A stretch of 36,559 nt of DNA from Aromatoleum toluolicum (GCF_012911005.2 NZ_WTVS01000055.1:1-36559), one strand, 5' to 3'; counted from the stretch's first letter, positions 1 through 7,670 are shown. Made by a program: numbers and translations. Notes: generated by a model not told the origin, from the sequence alone.

Positions 1-126
1 CAAGCGGAGCGCGCAGCGCCGGCACGGCGCGGAGGCGTCAGGGATTGACGCCCGAAGGGGCGAGACGCCGCAGGCGGCTCGATGCGCAGCACGAAAGCCC
101 GGCCCCGCAGGGGAGACGCCCAGGGG
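1..126. other. GC-rich non-coding edge
   Basis: No convincing gene lies here. The stretch is very GC-rich with several short hairpin-capable runs. It lies downstream of the minus-strand operon that ends at 127, so it may hold that operon's transcription end, but no hairpin followed by a T-run is evident. Confidence 0.4.
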
Positions 127-858
127 TTAATACGGCGGGTCGTCATCCAAGCTGTCATCCACAGCCGGAAACGGGTTAATCCGGTAGCCCAAGTCTTCAA
201 TGGTACGGGCGTTGTCGGGTAGCTTGTCACGCATCCAAACCGGGATGCGGCCCTGCGCAAACAAATTGCACTCGGTCGGCTCTCGATCAGCGGTCAGCCA
301 CTCAACACGGAATGCCTGCCCGCCGAAGCCGATTCCCTCGCCAAGCACATTCCAGGTGTAATGCACGCCCTGGTAGATCACGCGCTGAATATCGGTGGCG
401 TCGGCCAGCTCGGCCCAATAGGACTCCAGTTGCGAGACGGCATCCGATTTCGCCCGCTCGATCCGGGCCAAGGTGTCGGCGTCAGGGGTCGGACTGGCAG
501 AAAAGGACAGGACTTGACGCCAGCCAGCGGCCGCATCCTCATGCGTGAAACCAGCGTGGATTCGCAACGGCTGCTCGGTAAAGCAATGCCGGGTTTCGCG
601 CGTGTCATCGTTGAGGTGGATTTCCACGGACTGCCGCTTCGCCCGCAGCCAAGCCGTTCGCGCGGCCTGCTCCAAGCGGTCAGCCTCGCCCTTCGCGGTC
701 CGACCTTCCGCATCGAGGCGGGATTGTTCGGCGCTGCCATCTTCGGCATCCACGCAGCGCAGAAAAACAGCGCGATGATGCGCTTTCGCGTCCTCCCAAG
801 CCTGGAATTCCTGGGGGACGGCGTGCGGGGCGTCAATGAGGAAAAAATCGACGGTCAT
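127..858 (-). CDS. Hypothetical protein, last gene of the methyltransferase/nuclease operon
   Basis: This 243-residue soluble protein is not recognised. The start at 858 (MTVDFFLIDAP) is preferred over upstream codons because GGAG lies at normal spacing before it. The central part (about residues 35-80) is rich in charged residues and Ala and could be helical. The C-terminal half has many aromatic residues and ends in an acidic DSLDDDPPY tail. No signal peptide or membrane segment is visible. The gene follows the nuclease gene by 19 bp on the same strand, so it is probably the fourth and last gene of the operon starting at 2657. Its base composition matches its neighbours. Confidence 0.7.
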   Translation of the reverse strand: MTVDFFLIDAPHAVPQEFQAWEDAKAHHRAVFLRCVDAEDGSAEQSRLDAEGRTAKGEADRLEQAARTAWLRAKRQSVEIHLNDDTRETRHCFTEQPLRIHAGFTHEDAAAGWRQVLSFSASPTPDADTLARIERAKSDAVSQLESYWAELADATDIQRVIYQGVHYTWNVLGEGIGFGGQAFRVEWLTADREPTECNLFAQGRIPVWMRDKLPDNARTIEDLGYRINPFPAVDDSLDDDPPY

Positions 859-877
859 GATGTTCTCCGAGTTCCTG

Positions 878-1495
878 TTAATACCGGGCACGGAAAGGCT
901 CGGATTGCCGCCAGTTGCGATCAAAATGGGCCAGATATGCCTTGGCCAGCGCCGGATTATTCCAGTTCACCAGGACATTCTCCGAATTCACGCGCGCGGC
1001 CGCGTCGGAGTAGTTGAAGCTCCCCAGCTCGACAGTCTGGCGATCCACGATCAGCACCTTGTCATGGTGGATCGGGTAAGCGGAAATTACGCGCACGTCG
1101 CAGCCAGCTTCAGCCAGCGCCGAAAGGGCCGCCCGGCCCTTTCCGCTCCGGTCGTCGGTGACGTTGTTCTTGTAGTCGGCCACCAGGGAAACGGCCACCC
1201 CGCGCTTGGCCGCGCGCAGCAGCGCGGCCACCACGCGCGGGCTGGTGAAGCTGTAGGACAGTGCCTTGATGTCTGTCTTCGCGGAGTCGATGACGCGAAG
1301 CACCAGGGCCTCGGCCCCGCCTTTGGGAGAAAAGCCCACCTCGATGGAGCCGGCCGCAGGCACGGATACGGGCGCGGCTGTCTCGATGGCATCGGCCAGC
1401 TCGCGCAGCACGCCGGGCTTGTAGGCGGAAGCGGAGCCGGCCCAGCTCAAGGCGAGGCCGGCGAGGATCACAGGAAGGAAGCGAGGGGGTTTCAT
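878..1495 (-). CDS. nuc: Secreted PLD-superfamily endonuclease (Nuc-like)
   Basis: This 205-residue protein belongs to the phospholipase D/Nuc nuclease family, whose plasmid members (such as Nuc of pKM101) are small non-specific periplasmic nucleases. A clear signal peptide covers residues 1-24 (hydrophobic core LPVILAGLALSWAG, cleavage after SASA). One HKD motif is complete: His144 and Lys146, Asp151, then Gly158-Ser159 and Asn161. One motif per chain is normal in this family because two chains form one active site. The start at 1495 gives the intact signal peptide; further upstream codons run into the methyltransferase gene. It sits between the methyltransferase gene and a hypothetical gene in one operon. 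The plasmid benefit of a periplasmic nuclease is not established. Confidence 0.88.
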   Translation of the reverse strand: MKPPRFLPVILAGLALSWAGSASAYKPGVLRELADAIETAAPVSVPAAGSIEVGFSPKGGAEALVLRVIDSAKTDIKALSYSFTSPRVVAALLRAAKRGVAVSLVADYKNNVTDDRSGKGRAALSALAEAGCDVRVISAYPIHHDKVLIVDRQTVELGSFNYSDAAARVNSENVLVNWNNPALAKAYLAHFDRNWRQSEPFRARY

Positions 1496-1517
1496 GGGGT
1501 AGCTCCAGGAAGTTCGA

Positions 1518-2432
1518 TCAAGCCGCAAGGCGCAGCTCGTTGAGGAAGTCAGCGGCCACCACGGGGCAGACGGCATTGCCCAGCAGGTGCATGGCATCGC
1601 GGTGGACGTTGGGGAGGACGTAGGACGGCGGAAAGCTCATAGCGTCCCGTGCCTCGGGCACGGCAAGCATTCGCATCCGGTCGCCCTCGATCACGGCCCA
1701 GCGGTCGCGGGTCGTGATGGTGCCGACAGGCCGGTGGATGCTGCGGCCAGTGAGGCCGCTGCCGCTGGAGTAGTACGGGATCAAGAAGCGGTCGCCGTGC
1801 GCAGCACGGCCCGCCGCGATCTGGCGCAGCGTCTTTTCGCTGCGCCTGGGCGTGGCGATCGGACTCCACGGGTGGGCATCCCACTGGATCACGTCGGCAA
1901 TGGGTCGGTGCTCGCGGCGCGGCAGGCTCAAACGCAGCGGCCGCCGCGAGCGCGTGCAGACCAGGAACAGGCGTTGCCGGTTCTGCGGCACGCCATGATC
2001 GGCCGCATCGACCAGATGCGGCGAAACGGCGTAGCCCAGCCGGCGCAGCGCATCGCGCCAAGCCGGATAAAGCACCCACTTCTCGAAGTCCGGCACGTTC
2101 TCGACCAGGATCACCGGGCTGCGGTGATATTCCGCGCAAGCCACCACGGCCCAAGCCGTGCTGCGCAGCGCGTCATGGTGCGGCCGTTCGCGGCCTCTTG
2201 CCCTCGAATGCCCTTGGCAGGCTGGCGAAGCCAGCACAACATCATGCGCGGGCACCGCGCGCCAGTCGGCTTGCTGAAGGTCTTGGCACTCGTGCCAAGT
2301 GTCCGGGTGGTTGGTCTGGTGGTACTGAACAGCGAGCGGCCAATGGTTTGCGGCCCACACGACGCGCGCGCCGGCAAGGCGCGCGCCCTCGGTGAAGCCA
2401 CCGGCCCCCGCAAAGAGGTCGATGCAGCGCAT
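1518..2432 (-). CDS. DNA (cytosine-5-)-methyltransferase
   Basis: This 304-residue protein has the ordered motifs of C5-cytosine methyltransferases: motif I DLFAGAGG (residues 5-12, AdoMet binding), the catalytic motif IV SPACQGHS with Cys72, motif VI ENV (111-113), motif VIII QNRQR (150-154), and motif X with GNAV near residue 286. The normal Pro before the catalytic Cys is Ala here. The target-recognition region (about 180-240) is short. No restriction endonuclease gene is next to it, so it looks like an orphan plasmid methyltransferase that could protect the plasmid from host restriction (inference). It starts 3 bp after the stop of the 2436-2657 gene, which indicates translational coupling in the operon under the promoter at 2767-2795. 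Confidence 0.9.
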   Translation of the reverse strand: MRCIDLFAGAGGFTEGARLAGARVVWAANHWPLAVQYHQTNHPDTWHECQDLQQADWRAVPAHDVVLASPACQGHSRARGRERPHHDALRSTAWAVVACAEYHRSPVILVENVPDFEKWVLYPAWRDALRRLGYAVSPHLVDAADHGVPQNRQRLFLVCTRSRRPLRLSLPRREHRPIADVIQWDAHPWSPIATPRRSEKTLRQIAAGRAAHGDRFLIPYYSSGSGLTGRSIHRPVGTITTRDRWAVIEGDRMRMLAVPEARDAMSFPPSYVLPNVHRDAMHLLGNAVCPVVAADFLNELRLAA

Positions 2433-2435
2433 GGG

Positions 2436-2657
2436 TCAGAATTCCGTGGTCAGGGTGCCATCGGGGAGGCGCTTCATCAGGTCGAAGCCGTTATCCGTCC
2501 CGCCGCAGCTCTCCAGCTCCTTCAGCGCCGCCTTGAAAGTGTGGTGGTCGCTCCACACGTCTTCGGCATCGGTGCCGGCGTTCTCAACGATCACCCATTG
2601 CGGGTAATCCGTGGCTTGGGCGGTGGTGTTGGCCTGGGCGACGTGGGCGGTCTGCAT
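2436..2657 (-). CDS. Small hypothetical protein, first gene of operon
   Basis: This 73-residue protein is not recognised. The start at 2657 (MQTAHVAQANTTAQ) is preceded by AAGGAAAA at good spacing; longer versions lack a ribosome site. The N-terminal 20 residues look disordered, followed by an alternating polar/hydrophobic segment with WVIVENAG and DVWSDHHTFKAALKELESC, which suggests a small alpha/beta fold. No Cys pair or membrane segment supports a specific function. It is the first gene after the promoter at 2767-2795 and is followed after 3 bp by the methyltransferase gene. Confidence 0.65.
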   Translation of the reverse strand: MQTAHVAQANTTAQATDYPQWVIVENAGTDAEDVWSDHHTFKAALKELESCGGTDNGFDLMKRLPDGTLTTEF

Positions 2658-2766
2658 GGTCGTTTTCCTTATGCGGAAGGGTTGAAGATGGTCTAAGCGG
2701 CTGGGGTCTGGTCTGCTCACCGTCACCCCTGCCGGGGCATCGCCTCATCACTGAAGCAATGCCTAT

Positions 2767-2798
2767 ATTCTACCCGTCAAACTATTGACCGTCAATAG
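2767..2798 (-). promoter_or_regulatory. Promoter with palindromic operator (regulon A, site 1)
   Basis: Read on the minus strand, a -35 box TTGACG (2790-2795) and a -10 box TAGAAT (2767-2772) are 17 bp apart. The perfect palindrome CTATTGACCGTCAATAG (2782-2798) covers the -35 box. The same arrangement occurs at 34737-34767 and 36430-36461. It should drive the operon 2657-127 and be repressed by a plasmid regulator, possibly the KorA-like protein at 31599 (inference). Confidence 0.75.
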
Positions 2799-2850
2799 AT
2801 ATTGGCGTTTATTTGCTTTCATTGTGAAAGCAAATAACACGCAAGCGCGG

Positions 2851-2868
2851 ACTTTCGCGCGCGAAAGT
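2851..2868. promoter_or_regulatory. Palindrome B, site 1: ACTTTCGCGCGCGAAAGT
   Basis: This perfect 18-bp palindrome ends at the stop codon of the membrane-protein gene. Its 14-bp core recurs at 32006-32019 and, with one central change, at 34644-34659, all in the RepA backbone. It is a candidate operator or centromere-like site for the ParB protein (inference). Confidence 0.55.
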
Positions 2869-3368
2869 CACCGCAGGGCGAAGCCAAAACGGTTGTAGAG
2901 GTAGAGGCCAGCGAGCGTCAGCGCCCCGGCCACGGCTGCACCGCCCAGGGCGTGCCACCAATCGCGGCCACTCGGCCACGTCGCCAGCAGGCATTGCACC
3001 GCCAGGAGCTTCAGGCCAAGGCTGGGCCACGCCAGAGCGGGCCAGCCAGCGGAATGCCACAGCAGGCCGGCGCTCAACGGGATGAGAAGGAACGGCGCGA
3101 GGGCCACGGGAACCGCATTCCACCAGCGCAGGCGCATGAACAGCACGCGCCCCAGCAGCAGCTCCCCGTCAGGCATCCGGCGCGGCAGGATCGACATGGA
3201 AACCGGGCGCGCACCAAACAGCCAGCCGGCCATCCAGTGCATAGCCTCATGGGCCAGCGTGCCAGGCAGCACGGACAGGGCGTACAGCCACGTCCAGCGC
3301 CGAACGGTGCGGGTCGCCACCAGCATGACCGCGAAGCTGGCCAGATGCAGCCACGCGGAGCCGATCAT
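2868..3368 (-). CDS. Integral membrane protein with HEXXH motif, kfrA-linked
   Basis: This 166-residue, strongly hydrophobic protein has about four to five membrane segments (roughly residues 8-20, 26-38, 75-105, 110-128 and 140-155). Inside an early helix lies HEAMH (residues 40-44), matching the HEXXH zinc site of metallopeptidases and recalling membrane-embedded M50-type proteases. A second zinc ligand typical of M50 enzymes (NPDG or similar) is not evident, so catalytic activity is uncertain. Its ATG overlaps the stop of the upstream kfrA-type gene, so the two are translationally coupled. It is not one of the usual kfrB/kfrC partners. The family was not recognised. Confidence 0.7.
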   Translation of the reverse strand: MIGSAWLHLASFAVMLVATRTVRRWTWLYALSVLPGTLAHEAMHWMAGWLFGARPVSMSILPRRMPDGELLLGRVLFMRLRWWNAVPVALAPFLLIPLSAGLLWHSAGWPALAWPSLGLKLLAVQCLLATWPSGRDWWHALGGAAVAGALTLAGLYLYNRFGFALR

Positions 3369-4402
3369 GTCTTGTCAGCCTTCTTTGCGGTGAAGCCCCG
3401 GATGGTCGCCTCTTGACTGGCGACTTGACTGCGCAGCGCGTCGAGTTCCCCTGTCACCCGGCCAAGTTGGGCGGCCGCATCGCGTGCCTCTTTGCGCGCC
3501 TCGTCCAGCTCGGCCTCCATGCGCTGCTTGGAAGTCTCCAGCTTGCCGATGACCTCCACGCTGCGCTGCTTCTGGTCGTGCAATGCCTGCTGGTGAGCAT
3601 CTTTCAGTCGCCCCACCTCGGCATCATGCTGGGCACGTTGAGCAGCCGCCCCTTCGGCGTGCTCTTTCCGCGCCGCCGCCAGCTCGGCCGCTCCTTGATC
3701 CTGCACTCGCGCAAGTTCACCGCGAACTTGGGCCAGCTCGCGCTCCAAGTCTGCCGCTTGCTGGGAGAGTCGGGCCACGTCCGCGCGCTGGGTGGAAAGC
3801 TCGGCTTCCACCGTCCGGCGCGCAGCCTCCGCTTCATCACGCCGCGCACGCTCGGCCTTCAGGTCGTCATGCACCTCATTGGCCCGCTTCTCCAGCTCTG
3901 CCGCCCGTGCTTCACCAGCCGCAGCCCGTTCGGTTTGCGCAGCCACGTCGACTTGAAGGCTGGCGAGTTGGTCGGTCAGCTCGGCGGCTTGCCGGCGTGC
4001 TTCATCGCGCTCGTCCTCTCGCTTCTCGGCCAGGGCCAGCGCCTCCGCTGTCTCGGCTTCGAGTTCCTGACGCACCCGCTCCAGGGATTCACGCTCGGAG
4101 GCCAAGCGGCCATTGGCAAGCTCTAGGGCCACGCCCCACATGTCCGAAGCCCAGCCCTGCACCTTGTCGAGCACAACCTGGGGCGCGGCCTCGCGTACCG
4201 GCTCGGCCGACTCGGCAGCCTTGCGGCGGGCCTTCCAGGCGCGCAGCACCGGGCCGATGGTGGCGTAGCTGCCGCCCTTCGTGCTCGTCCACTTCGCCAG
4301 CAGTTCGCGCACCGTCTCGTTCGTCGGGCGCATCCCCTCTGCCGCCAGTTGTTCGGCGGCTTTACAGATCAGTTCTTCCGTGATGATCGCTTCGCTTGCC
4401 AT
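3365..4402 (-). CDS. kfrA: KfrA-type DNA-binding coiled-coil protein of the RepA backbone
   Basis: This 345-residue protein has the KfrA layout: an N-terminal DNA-binding domain (about residues 1-65, with RPTNETVRELLAKW and SYATIGPVLRAWKARR), then a long Ala/Glu/Arg-rich alpha-helical coiled coil from about residue 95 to 335. The segment WGVALELANGRLASERESLE (from residue 89) matches WAVALEMANNRLAAEREALE in the IncP-1 KfrA at 25156, so the two are homologues. KfrA proteins autorepress and take part in plasmid segregation. The start at 4402 follows AAAGGAG and begins the conserved N-terminus. Upstream lies an inverted-repeat operator (4437-4465). The downstream membrane gene overlaps its stop. 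Confidence 0.88.
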   Translation of the reverse strand: MASEAIITEELICKAAEQLAAEGMRPTNETVRELLAKWTSTKGGSYATIGPVLRAWKARRKAAESAEPVREAAPQVVLDKVQGWASDMWGVALELANGRLASERESLERVRQELEAETAEALALAEKREDERDEARRQAAELTDQLASLQVDVAAQTERAAAGEARAAELEKRANEVHDDLKAERARRDEAEAARRTVEAELSTQRADVARLSQQAADLERELAQVRGELARVQDQGAAELAAARKEHAEGAAAQRAQHDAEVGRLKDAHQQALHDQKQRSVEVIGKLETSKQRMEAELDEARKEARDAAAQLGRVTGELDALRSQVASQEATIRGFTAKKADKT

Positions 4403-4429
4403 GACAGGCTCCTTTCGGTTGATTGTGTT

Positions 4430-4472
4430 GTTTGTTGTTGTATGTTGTATTTTACAGCAAACAACAACAAAC
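4430..4472 (-). promoter_or_regulatory. KfrA-type operator/promoter region of the second kfrA
   Basis: Two arms, 4437-4450 (GTTGTATGTTGTAT) and 4452-4465 (TTACAGCAAACAAC), resemble the arms of the IncP-1 kfrA operator at 25098-25136. The first 13 bases of the left arm are identical, and 11 of 13 core bases of the right arm agree. A broader inverted repeat, 4430-4440 against 4462-4472, is superimposed on it. The position just upstream of the kfrA start fits autorepression. Confidence 0.65.
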
Positions 4473-4590
4473 GCAACAGGCGAAGTGCCGGTCGGGATCG
4501 GCCGCCGTCGCCCTTGCCTTCGGCGTGCCGGCGTCGAGCTGGTGGTGGAAGCAGGTCGGTGGCCACCTCGGCGGCCGTCCTTCTGGAAAA

Positions 4591-5786
4591 GGGGTCCCCT
4601 CGTTTTCAGTGCAATAACTGGCGGTACGCAAACCCAGCACTGGCGCGGGGGTGGTGTTGGTAGATCGTTGATTCTGTTGGCTTTCCTGTTCACTTCTCAA
4701 ACGGGTATCGTGGCCTCCCACTAATGGGGTTCACGATGCAGGACTGGCAAACGACGTTTTTGGGGATGCGTGAGCTGCCCCGCGATATCAGTGACTTCGA
4801 GATGAAGGCGTTTTTCACCTTCGATGGTGCAGAGCGCGAGGCAATCAATGCGCGCCGGGGTGACGCCCACAAGCTCGGTCTGGCGCTGCATATCGGGTTT
4901 TTGCGCATGAGTGGCCGCCTGCTGTATGCCTTTCGGGTGGTTCCCGTCGCCCTGTGGCGCCACTTGAGCGAGGAACTTGGCATTGCCACCCCTGATGTGG
5001 CTTCGCTGCGCACGCTGTACGGGCGGGAGAAGACACTGTTCGATCACCAGCAAGTAGCGTGCACGGCCCTTGGTTTTCGGTGGATGCCCTGATCGAAAAG
5101 CATTGGGACAGCCCGGTGCATCTGGCGGCTTCGGTCATGAGTGGTCACGCCAGTGCGGTGGCAGCACTGGCGCGGTTTGGCTCTGCTGCCCAGGGTGACC
5201 CCATCTATGACGCTGGCGTGCAATTGGGACGTTTGCTGCGAACCGCGTTCCTTGCCGACTACTTTGTTAAGGACGCTTTCAGGAATGAATTGCGCCGGGT
5301 GCTCAACCGGGGGGAGGCGGTCAACGCCCTCAAGCGCGCCATTTACACCGGCCGGATCAGCCCGGCACAGGCCAAACGTGTGGACGAAATGCAGGCTGTG
5401 GCCGACGCGTTGAGTCTGCTGGCCAACATCGTCATGGCGTGGAACACGTCACAAATGCAGGCTGTTCTGGATCGCTGGTCGAACCGCCGCCAGGCCATTC
5501 CGCCGGAACTGATCGGAAAAATTGCTCCCACCAGGCTGGAAAGCATCAACCTGCGAGGCGTGTTCCGCTTTCCTGTTGACCGTTATGCCGACCAAATCCT
5601 GCCCTCGCGGCAGGGAGCACCGATAACTGGCACCAACGGATGAAACCGATCACGGTTTGACGCCACGAATCGCAGATTTGAAAGTGAACAGGAAAGTCAA
5701 TGAAATCAACGATCTACCAACACCACCTCCGCGCCAGTGCTAGCTTTTCGTACCGTCACTTATTGCACTGAAAACGAGGGGACCCC
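4591..5786 (+). mobile_element. Internally deleted IS1071-like element with GAAAA target duplication
   Basis: The 1196-bp element has IS1071-type ends: the left end begins GGGGTCCCCTCG and the right end mirrors it at 5786. The 5-bp sequence GAAAA precedes it (4586-4590) and follows it (5787-5791), a clean Tn3-family target duplication. Compared with the complete IS1071 at 14424, about 2.0 kb of the transposase gene is missing. The coding parts and the first 150 bp differ at many positions from that copy, while the last ~150 bp are almost identical, so it is a diverged and perhaps mosaic relative. With both ends intact it could still move if transposase is supplied. Confidence 0.9.
4736..5643 (+). 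pseudogene. tnpA: IS1071-like transposase, internal deletion and frameshift
   Basis: The start at 4736 encodes MQDWQTTFLGMRELPRDISD, like the intact IS1071 TnpA. About 117 residues on, the frame meets a deletion at about 5083-5090, equivalent to removal of about 14920-16926 in the complete copy, and stops at 5092. The C-terminal part of the protein (ALIEKHWDSPVHLAASVMS onward) continues in another frame to 5643. The catalytic DDE centre lies in the missing part, so no active transposase can be made. Confidence 0.9.
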
Positions 5787-6043
5787 GAAAAGCCCCCGAT
5801 AGACGAATCGGGCGCGTCGGCCCGAGCCTCGAATGGCTCCAGGCCGGGAAAAATGGGCAAGTTAGCCAGGATCAGGCCGATTTCATGCGTGCTGGCACTC
5901 GAATTCGACCGCCAAGCCCCGGAAACAGAGCCTTCGCGGGCAGTGATTCGTCTATCGTGTTCACTTTCGCCGGCAGGCATCCGGCTCGCATCGAGGCGGC
6001 CGCCGTAGGGCAGTGGCTGGCCAGCGGTTCGCATGAGCTGTTC
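5787..6043. other. RepA-backbone remnant between two insertions, with two stray iterons
   Basis: This 257-bp segment lies between the IS1071-like element and the Tn21-type inverted repeat. It contains CGATAGACGAAT (5797-5808) and its exact reverse complement (5946-5957). These match the iteron core of the RepA origin at 29389-29725. Removing the 22.7-kb insertion would place this segment about 0.7 kb from that origin. Open frames run through it on both strands, but none has a convincing start or recognisable product. Confidence 0.6.
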
Positions 6044-6081
6044 GGGGTCGTCTCAGAAAACGGAAAATAAAGCACGCTAAG
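6044..6081 (+). repeat. Left 38-bp Tn21-subgroup terminal inverted repeat
   Basis: It begins GGGGTCGTCTCAGAAAACGG and ends GCACGCTAAG. This is the terminal repeat typical of Tn21/Tn501-type mercury transposons. It overlaps the last codons of merR, as usual in this group. Confidence 0.93.
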
Positions 6082-6511
6082 GCGTCGCCGCCCCTGCCAG
6101 GCTTGCCCCGCCCTGTAGTGACGCGATCAACGGGCAGGAAACATTCCCCTTTCGTGCATGGCAGGCGCACACGAGTTCAGACAGCACGGTTTCCATGCGC
6201 GCCAAGTCGGCCATCTTCTCGCGCACGTCCTTGAGCTTGTGCTCGGCCACGCTGCTGGCTTCCTCGCAGTGGGTGCCATCGTCGAGCCGCAGCAGCTCGG
6301 CGATTTCATCCAGGCTGAAGCCCAACCGCTGAGCGGATTTCACGAACCGCACCCGCGTTACATCCGCCTCCCCATAGCGGCGGATGCTGCCGTAAGGCTT
6401 GTCCGGCTCGGGCAGCAAGCCCTTGCGCTGATAGAACCGGATCGTCTCCACATTGACGCCGGCCGCCTTGGCAAAAACGCCAATGGTTAGGTTCTCCAAA
6501 GTATTTTCCAT
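6077..6511 (-). CDS. merR: Mercury-responsive regulator MerR
   Basis: This 144-residue protein represses mer transcription without Hg(II) and activates it when Hg(II) is bound, by distorting the promoter. The N-terminal helix-turn-helix (about residues 10-50, [26 protein letters not shown]) is followed by a long dimerisation helix. The three Hg ligands are visible: Cys in HCEEASS, and the two in [13 protein letters not shown]. The start at 6511 gives the standard length; a longer open frame upstream would cover the promoter. It is divergent from merT across the operator at 6522-6539. Confidence 0.95.
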   Translation of the reverse strand: MENTLENLTIGVFAKAAGVNVETIRFYQRKGLLPEPDKPYGSIRRYGEADVTRVRFVKSAQRLGFSLDEIAELLRLDDGTHCEEASSVAEHKLKDVREKMADLARMETVLSELVCACHARKGNVSCPLIASLQGGASLAGAATP

Positions 6512-6516
6512 ATCGC

Positions 6517-6547
6517 TTGACTCCGTACATGAGTACGGAAGTAAGGT
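6517..6547 (+). promoter_or_regulatory. mer operator/promoter
   Basis: The -35 TTGACT (6517-6522) and -10 TAAGGT (6542-6547) are separated by 19 bp, the over-long spacing that MerR corrects on induction. The MerR dyad TCCGTACATGAGTACGGA (6522-6539) fills the spacer. The sequence drives merTPCADE rightward and overlaps the merR promoter. Confidence 0.93.
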
Positions 6548-6581
6548 TACGCTATCCAATCCAAATTCAAAAGGCCAACGT

Positions 6582-6932
6582 ATGTCTGAATCGCAAAACG
6601 GGCGCGGTGCGCTCTTCGCCGGCGGGCTGGCCGCCATCCTCGCCTCCGCTTGCTGCCTCGGGCCGCTGGTTCTGATCGCCTTGGGCTTCAGCGGGGCTTG
6701 GATCGGCAACCTGACCGTGCTGGAGCCGTATCGCCCGATTTTCATCGGCGCAGCGCTGGTGGCGTTGTTCTTCGCCTGGCGGCGCATCTACCGCCCTGCG
6801 CAAGCCTGTAGGCCGGGTGAGGTCTGCGCGATTCCCCAAGTGCGAGCGACCTACAAGCTCATTTTCTGGGTCGTGGCCGTACTGGTTCTGGTCGCGCTCG
6901 GATTTCCCTATGTCATGCCATTTTTCTACTGA
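6582..6932 (+). CDS. merT: Mercuric ion inner-membrane transporter MerT
   Basis: This 116-residue inner-membrane protein passes Hg(II) from MerP to MerA. Three membrane segments are seen (about residues 13-35, 45-65 and 92-112). The vicinal Cys24-Cys25 pair in the first helix and a second Cys pair in the cytoplasmic loop (ACRPGEVC, near 76-82) are conserved features. The length equals the family norm. It is the first gene of the operon and ends 12 bp before merP. Confidence 0.95.
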   Translation: MSESQNGRGALFAGGLAAILASACCLGPLVLIALGFSGAWIGNLTVLEPYRPIFIGAALVALFFAWRRIYRPAQACRPGEVCAIPQVRATYKLIFWVVAVLVLVALGFPYVMPFFY

Positions 6933-6944
6933 TCGGAGTTCACC

Positions 6945-7220
6945 ATGAAGAAACTGTTTGCCTCCCTCGCCCTCGCCGCCGTTGTTGCCCCCGTGTGGGC
7001 CGCTACCCAGCCCGTCACGCTGTCCGTACCGGGCATGACGTGCTCGGCCTGTCCGATCACCGTCAAGAAGGCGATTTCCAAGGTCGATGGCGTCAGTAAA
7101 GTTGCCGTGACCTTCGAGACCCGCGAAGCGGTGGTCACCTTCGATGATGCCAAGACCAGTGTGCAGAAGCTGACCAAGGCAACCGGGGACGCGGGCTATC
7201 CCTCCAGCGTCAAGCAGTGA
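6945..7220 (+). CDS. merP: Periplasmic mercury-binding protein MerP
   Basis: This 91-residue protein has a signal peptide (residues 1-19, ending VWA) and one heavy-metal-associated domain with GMTCSAC (Cys33 and Cys36), which binds Hg(II) in the periplasm and delivers it to MerT. GGAG precedes the ATG. Length and motif are standard for the family. Confidence 0.95.
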   Translation: MKKLFASLALAAVVAPVWAATQPVTLSVPGMTCSACPITVKKAISKVDGVSKVAVTFETREAVVTFDDAKTSVQKLTKATGDAGYPSSVKQ

Positions 7221-7247
7221 GCCACTGAACCCGACCCTGGGGCGATC

Positions 7248-7670
7248 ATGGGACTGATCACACGCATTGCCGACAAGGCCGGCGCGCTTGGCAGTGTGGT
7301 TTCCGCGATGGGCTGCGCCGCCTGTTTTCCGGCCATCGCCAGCTTGGGCGCGGCCATCGGGCTGGGCTTTCTACAGGAATACGAAGGCTTGTTCATTTTC
7401 ACGCTGCTGCCGCTGTTCGCCGTCGTCGCTTTGCTGGCGAATGCACTGGGCTGGCTCAGTCATCGGCAATGGCACCGCAGCCTGCTCGGCATGATCGGGC
7501 CAGCCATCGTGTTCGCCGGAACCGTCTGGTTGCTTGGCAACTGGTGGACAGCGCGCCTCGTATACACCGGCCTGGCCCTGATGATCGGCGTGTCGATCTG
7601 GGACTTGGTTTCACCGGCAAATCGCCGCTGCGGGCCGGATGGCTGCGAACTCCCAGCAAAACACGGCTGA
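7248..7670 (+). CDS. merC: Mercury uptake membrane protein MerC
   Basis: This 140-residue protein has four predicted membrane helices and the Hg-binding pair Cys23/Cys26 (GCAACF) in the first helix. A second Cys pair lies near the C-terminus (RRCGPDGCELP). MerC is an additional inner-membrane Hg(II) transporter present in Tn21-type operons and absent from Tn501-type ones, so this operon is of the merRTPCADE kind. Confidence 0.94.
   Translation: MGLITRIADKAGALGSVVSAMGCAACFPAIASLGAAIGLGFLQEYEGLFIFTLLPLFAVVALLANALGWLSHRQWHRSLLGMIGPAIVFAGTVWLLGNWWTARLVYTGLALMIGVSIWDLVSPANRRCGPDGCELPAKHG

Noticed and set aside
1..126. A possible oriT at the window edge
   Set aside because: GC-rich repeats are present but no known nick-site sequence or adjacent relaxase gene is seen in the window.
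4423..6043. A gene reconstructed by removing the IS1071-like element and the 22.7-kb unit
   Set aside because: A frame stays open across both excision points, but so does one on the other strand, and neither has a credible start, codon pattern or known product.
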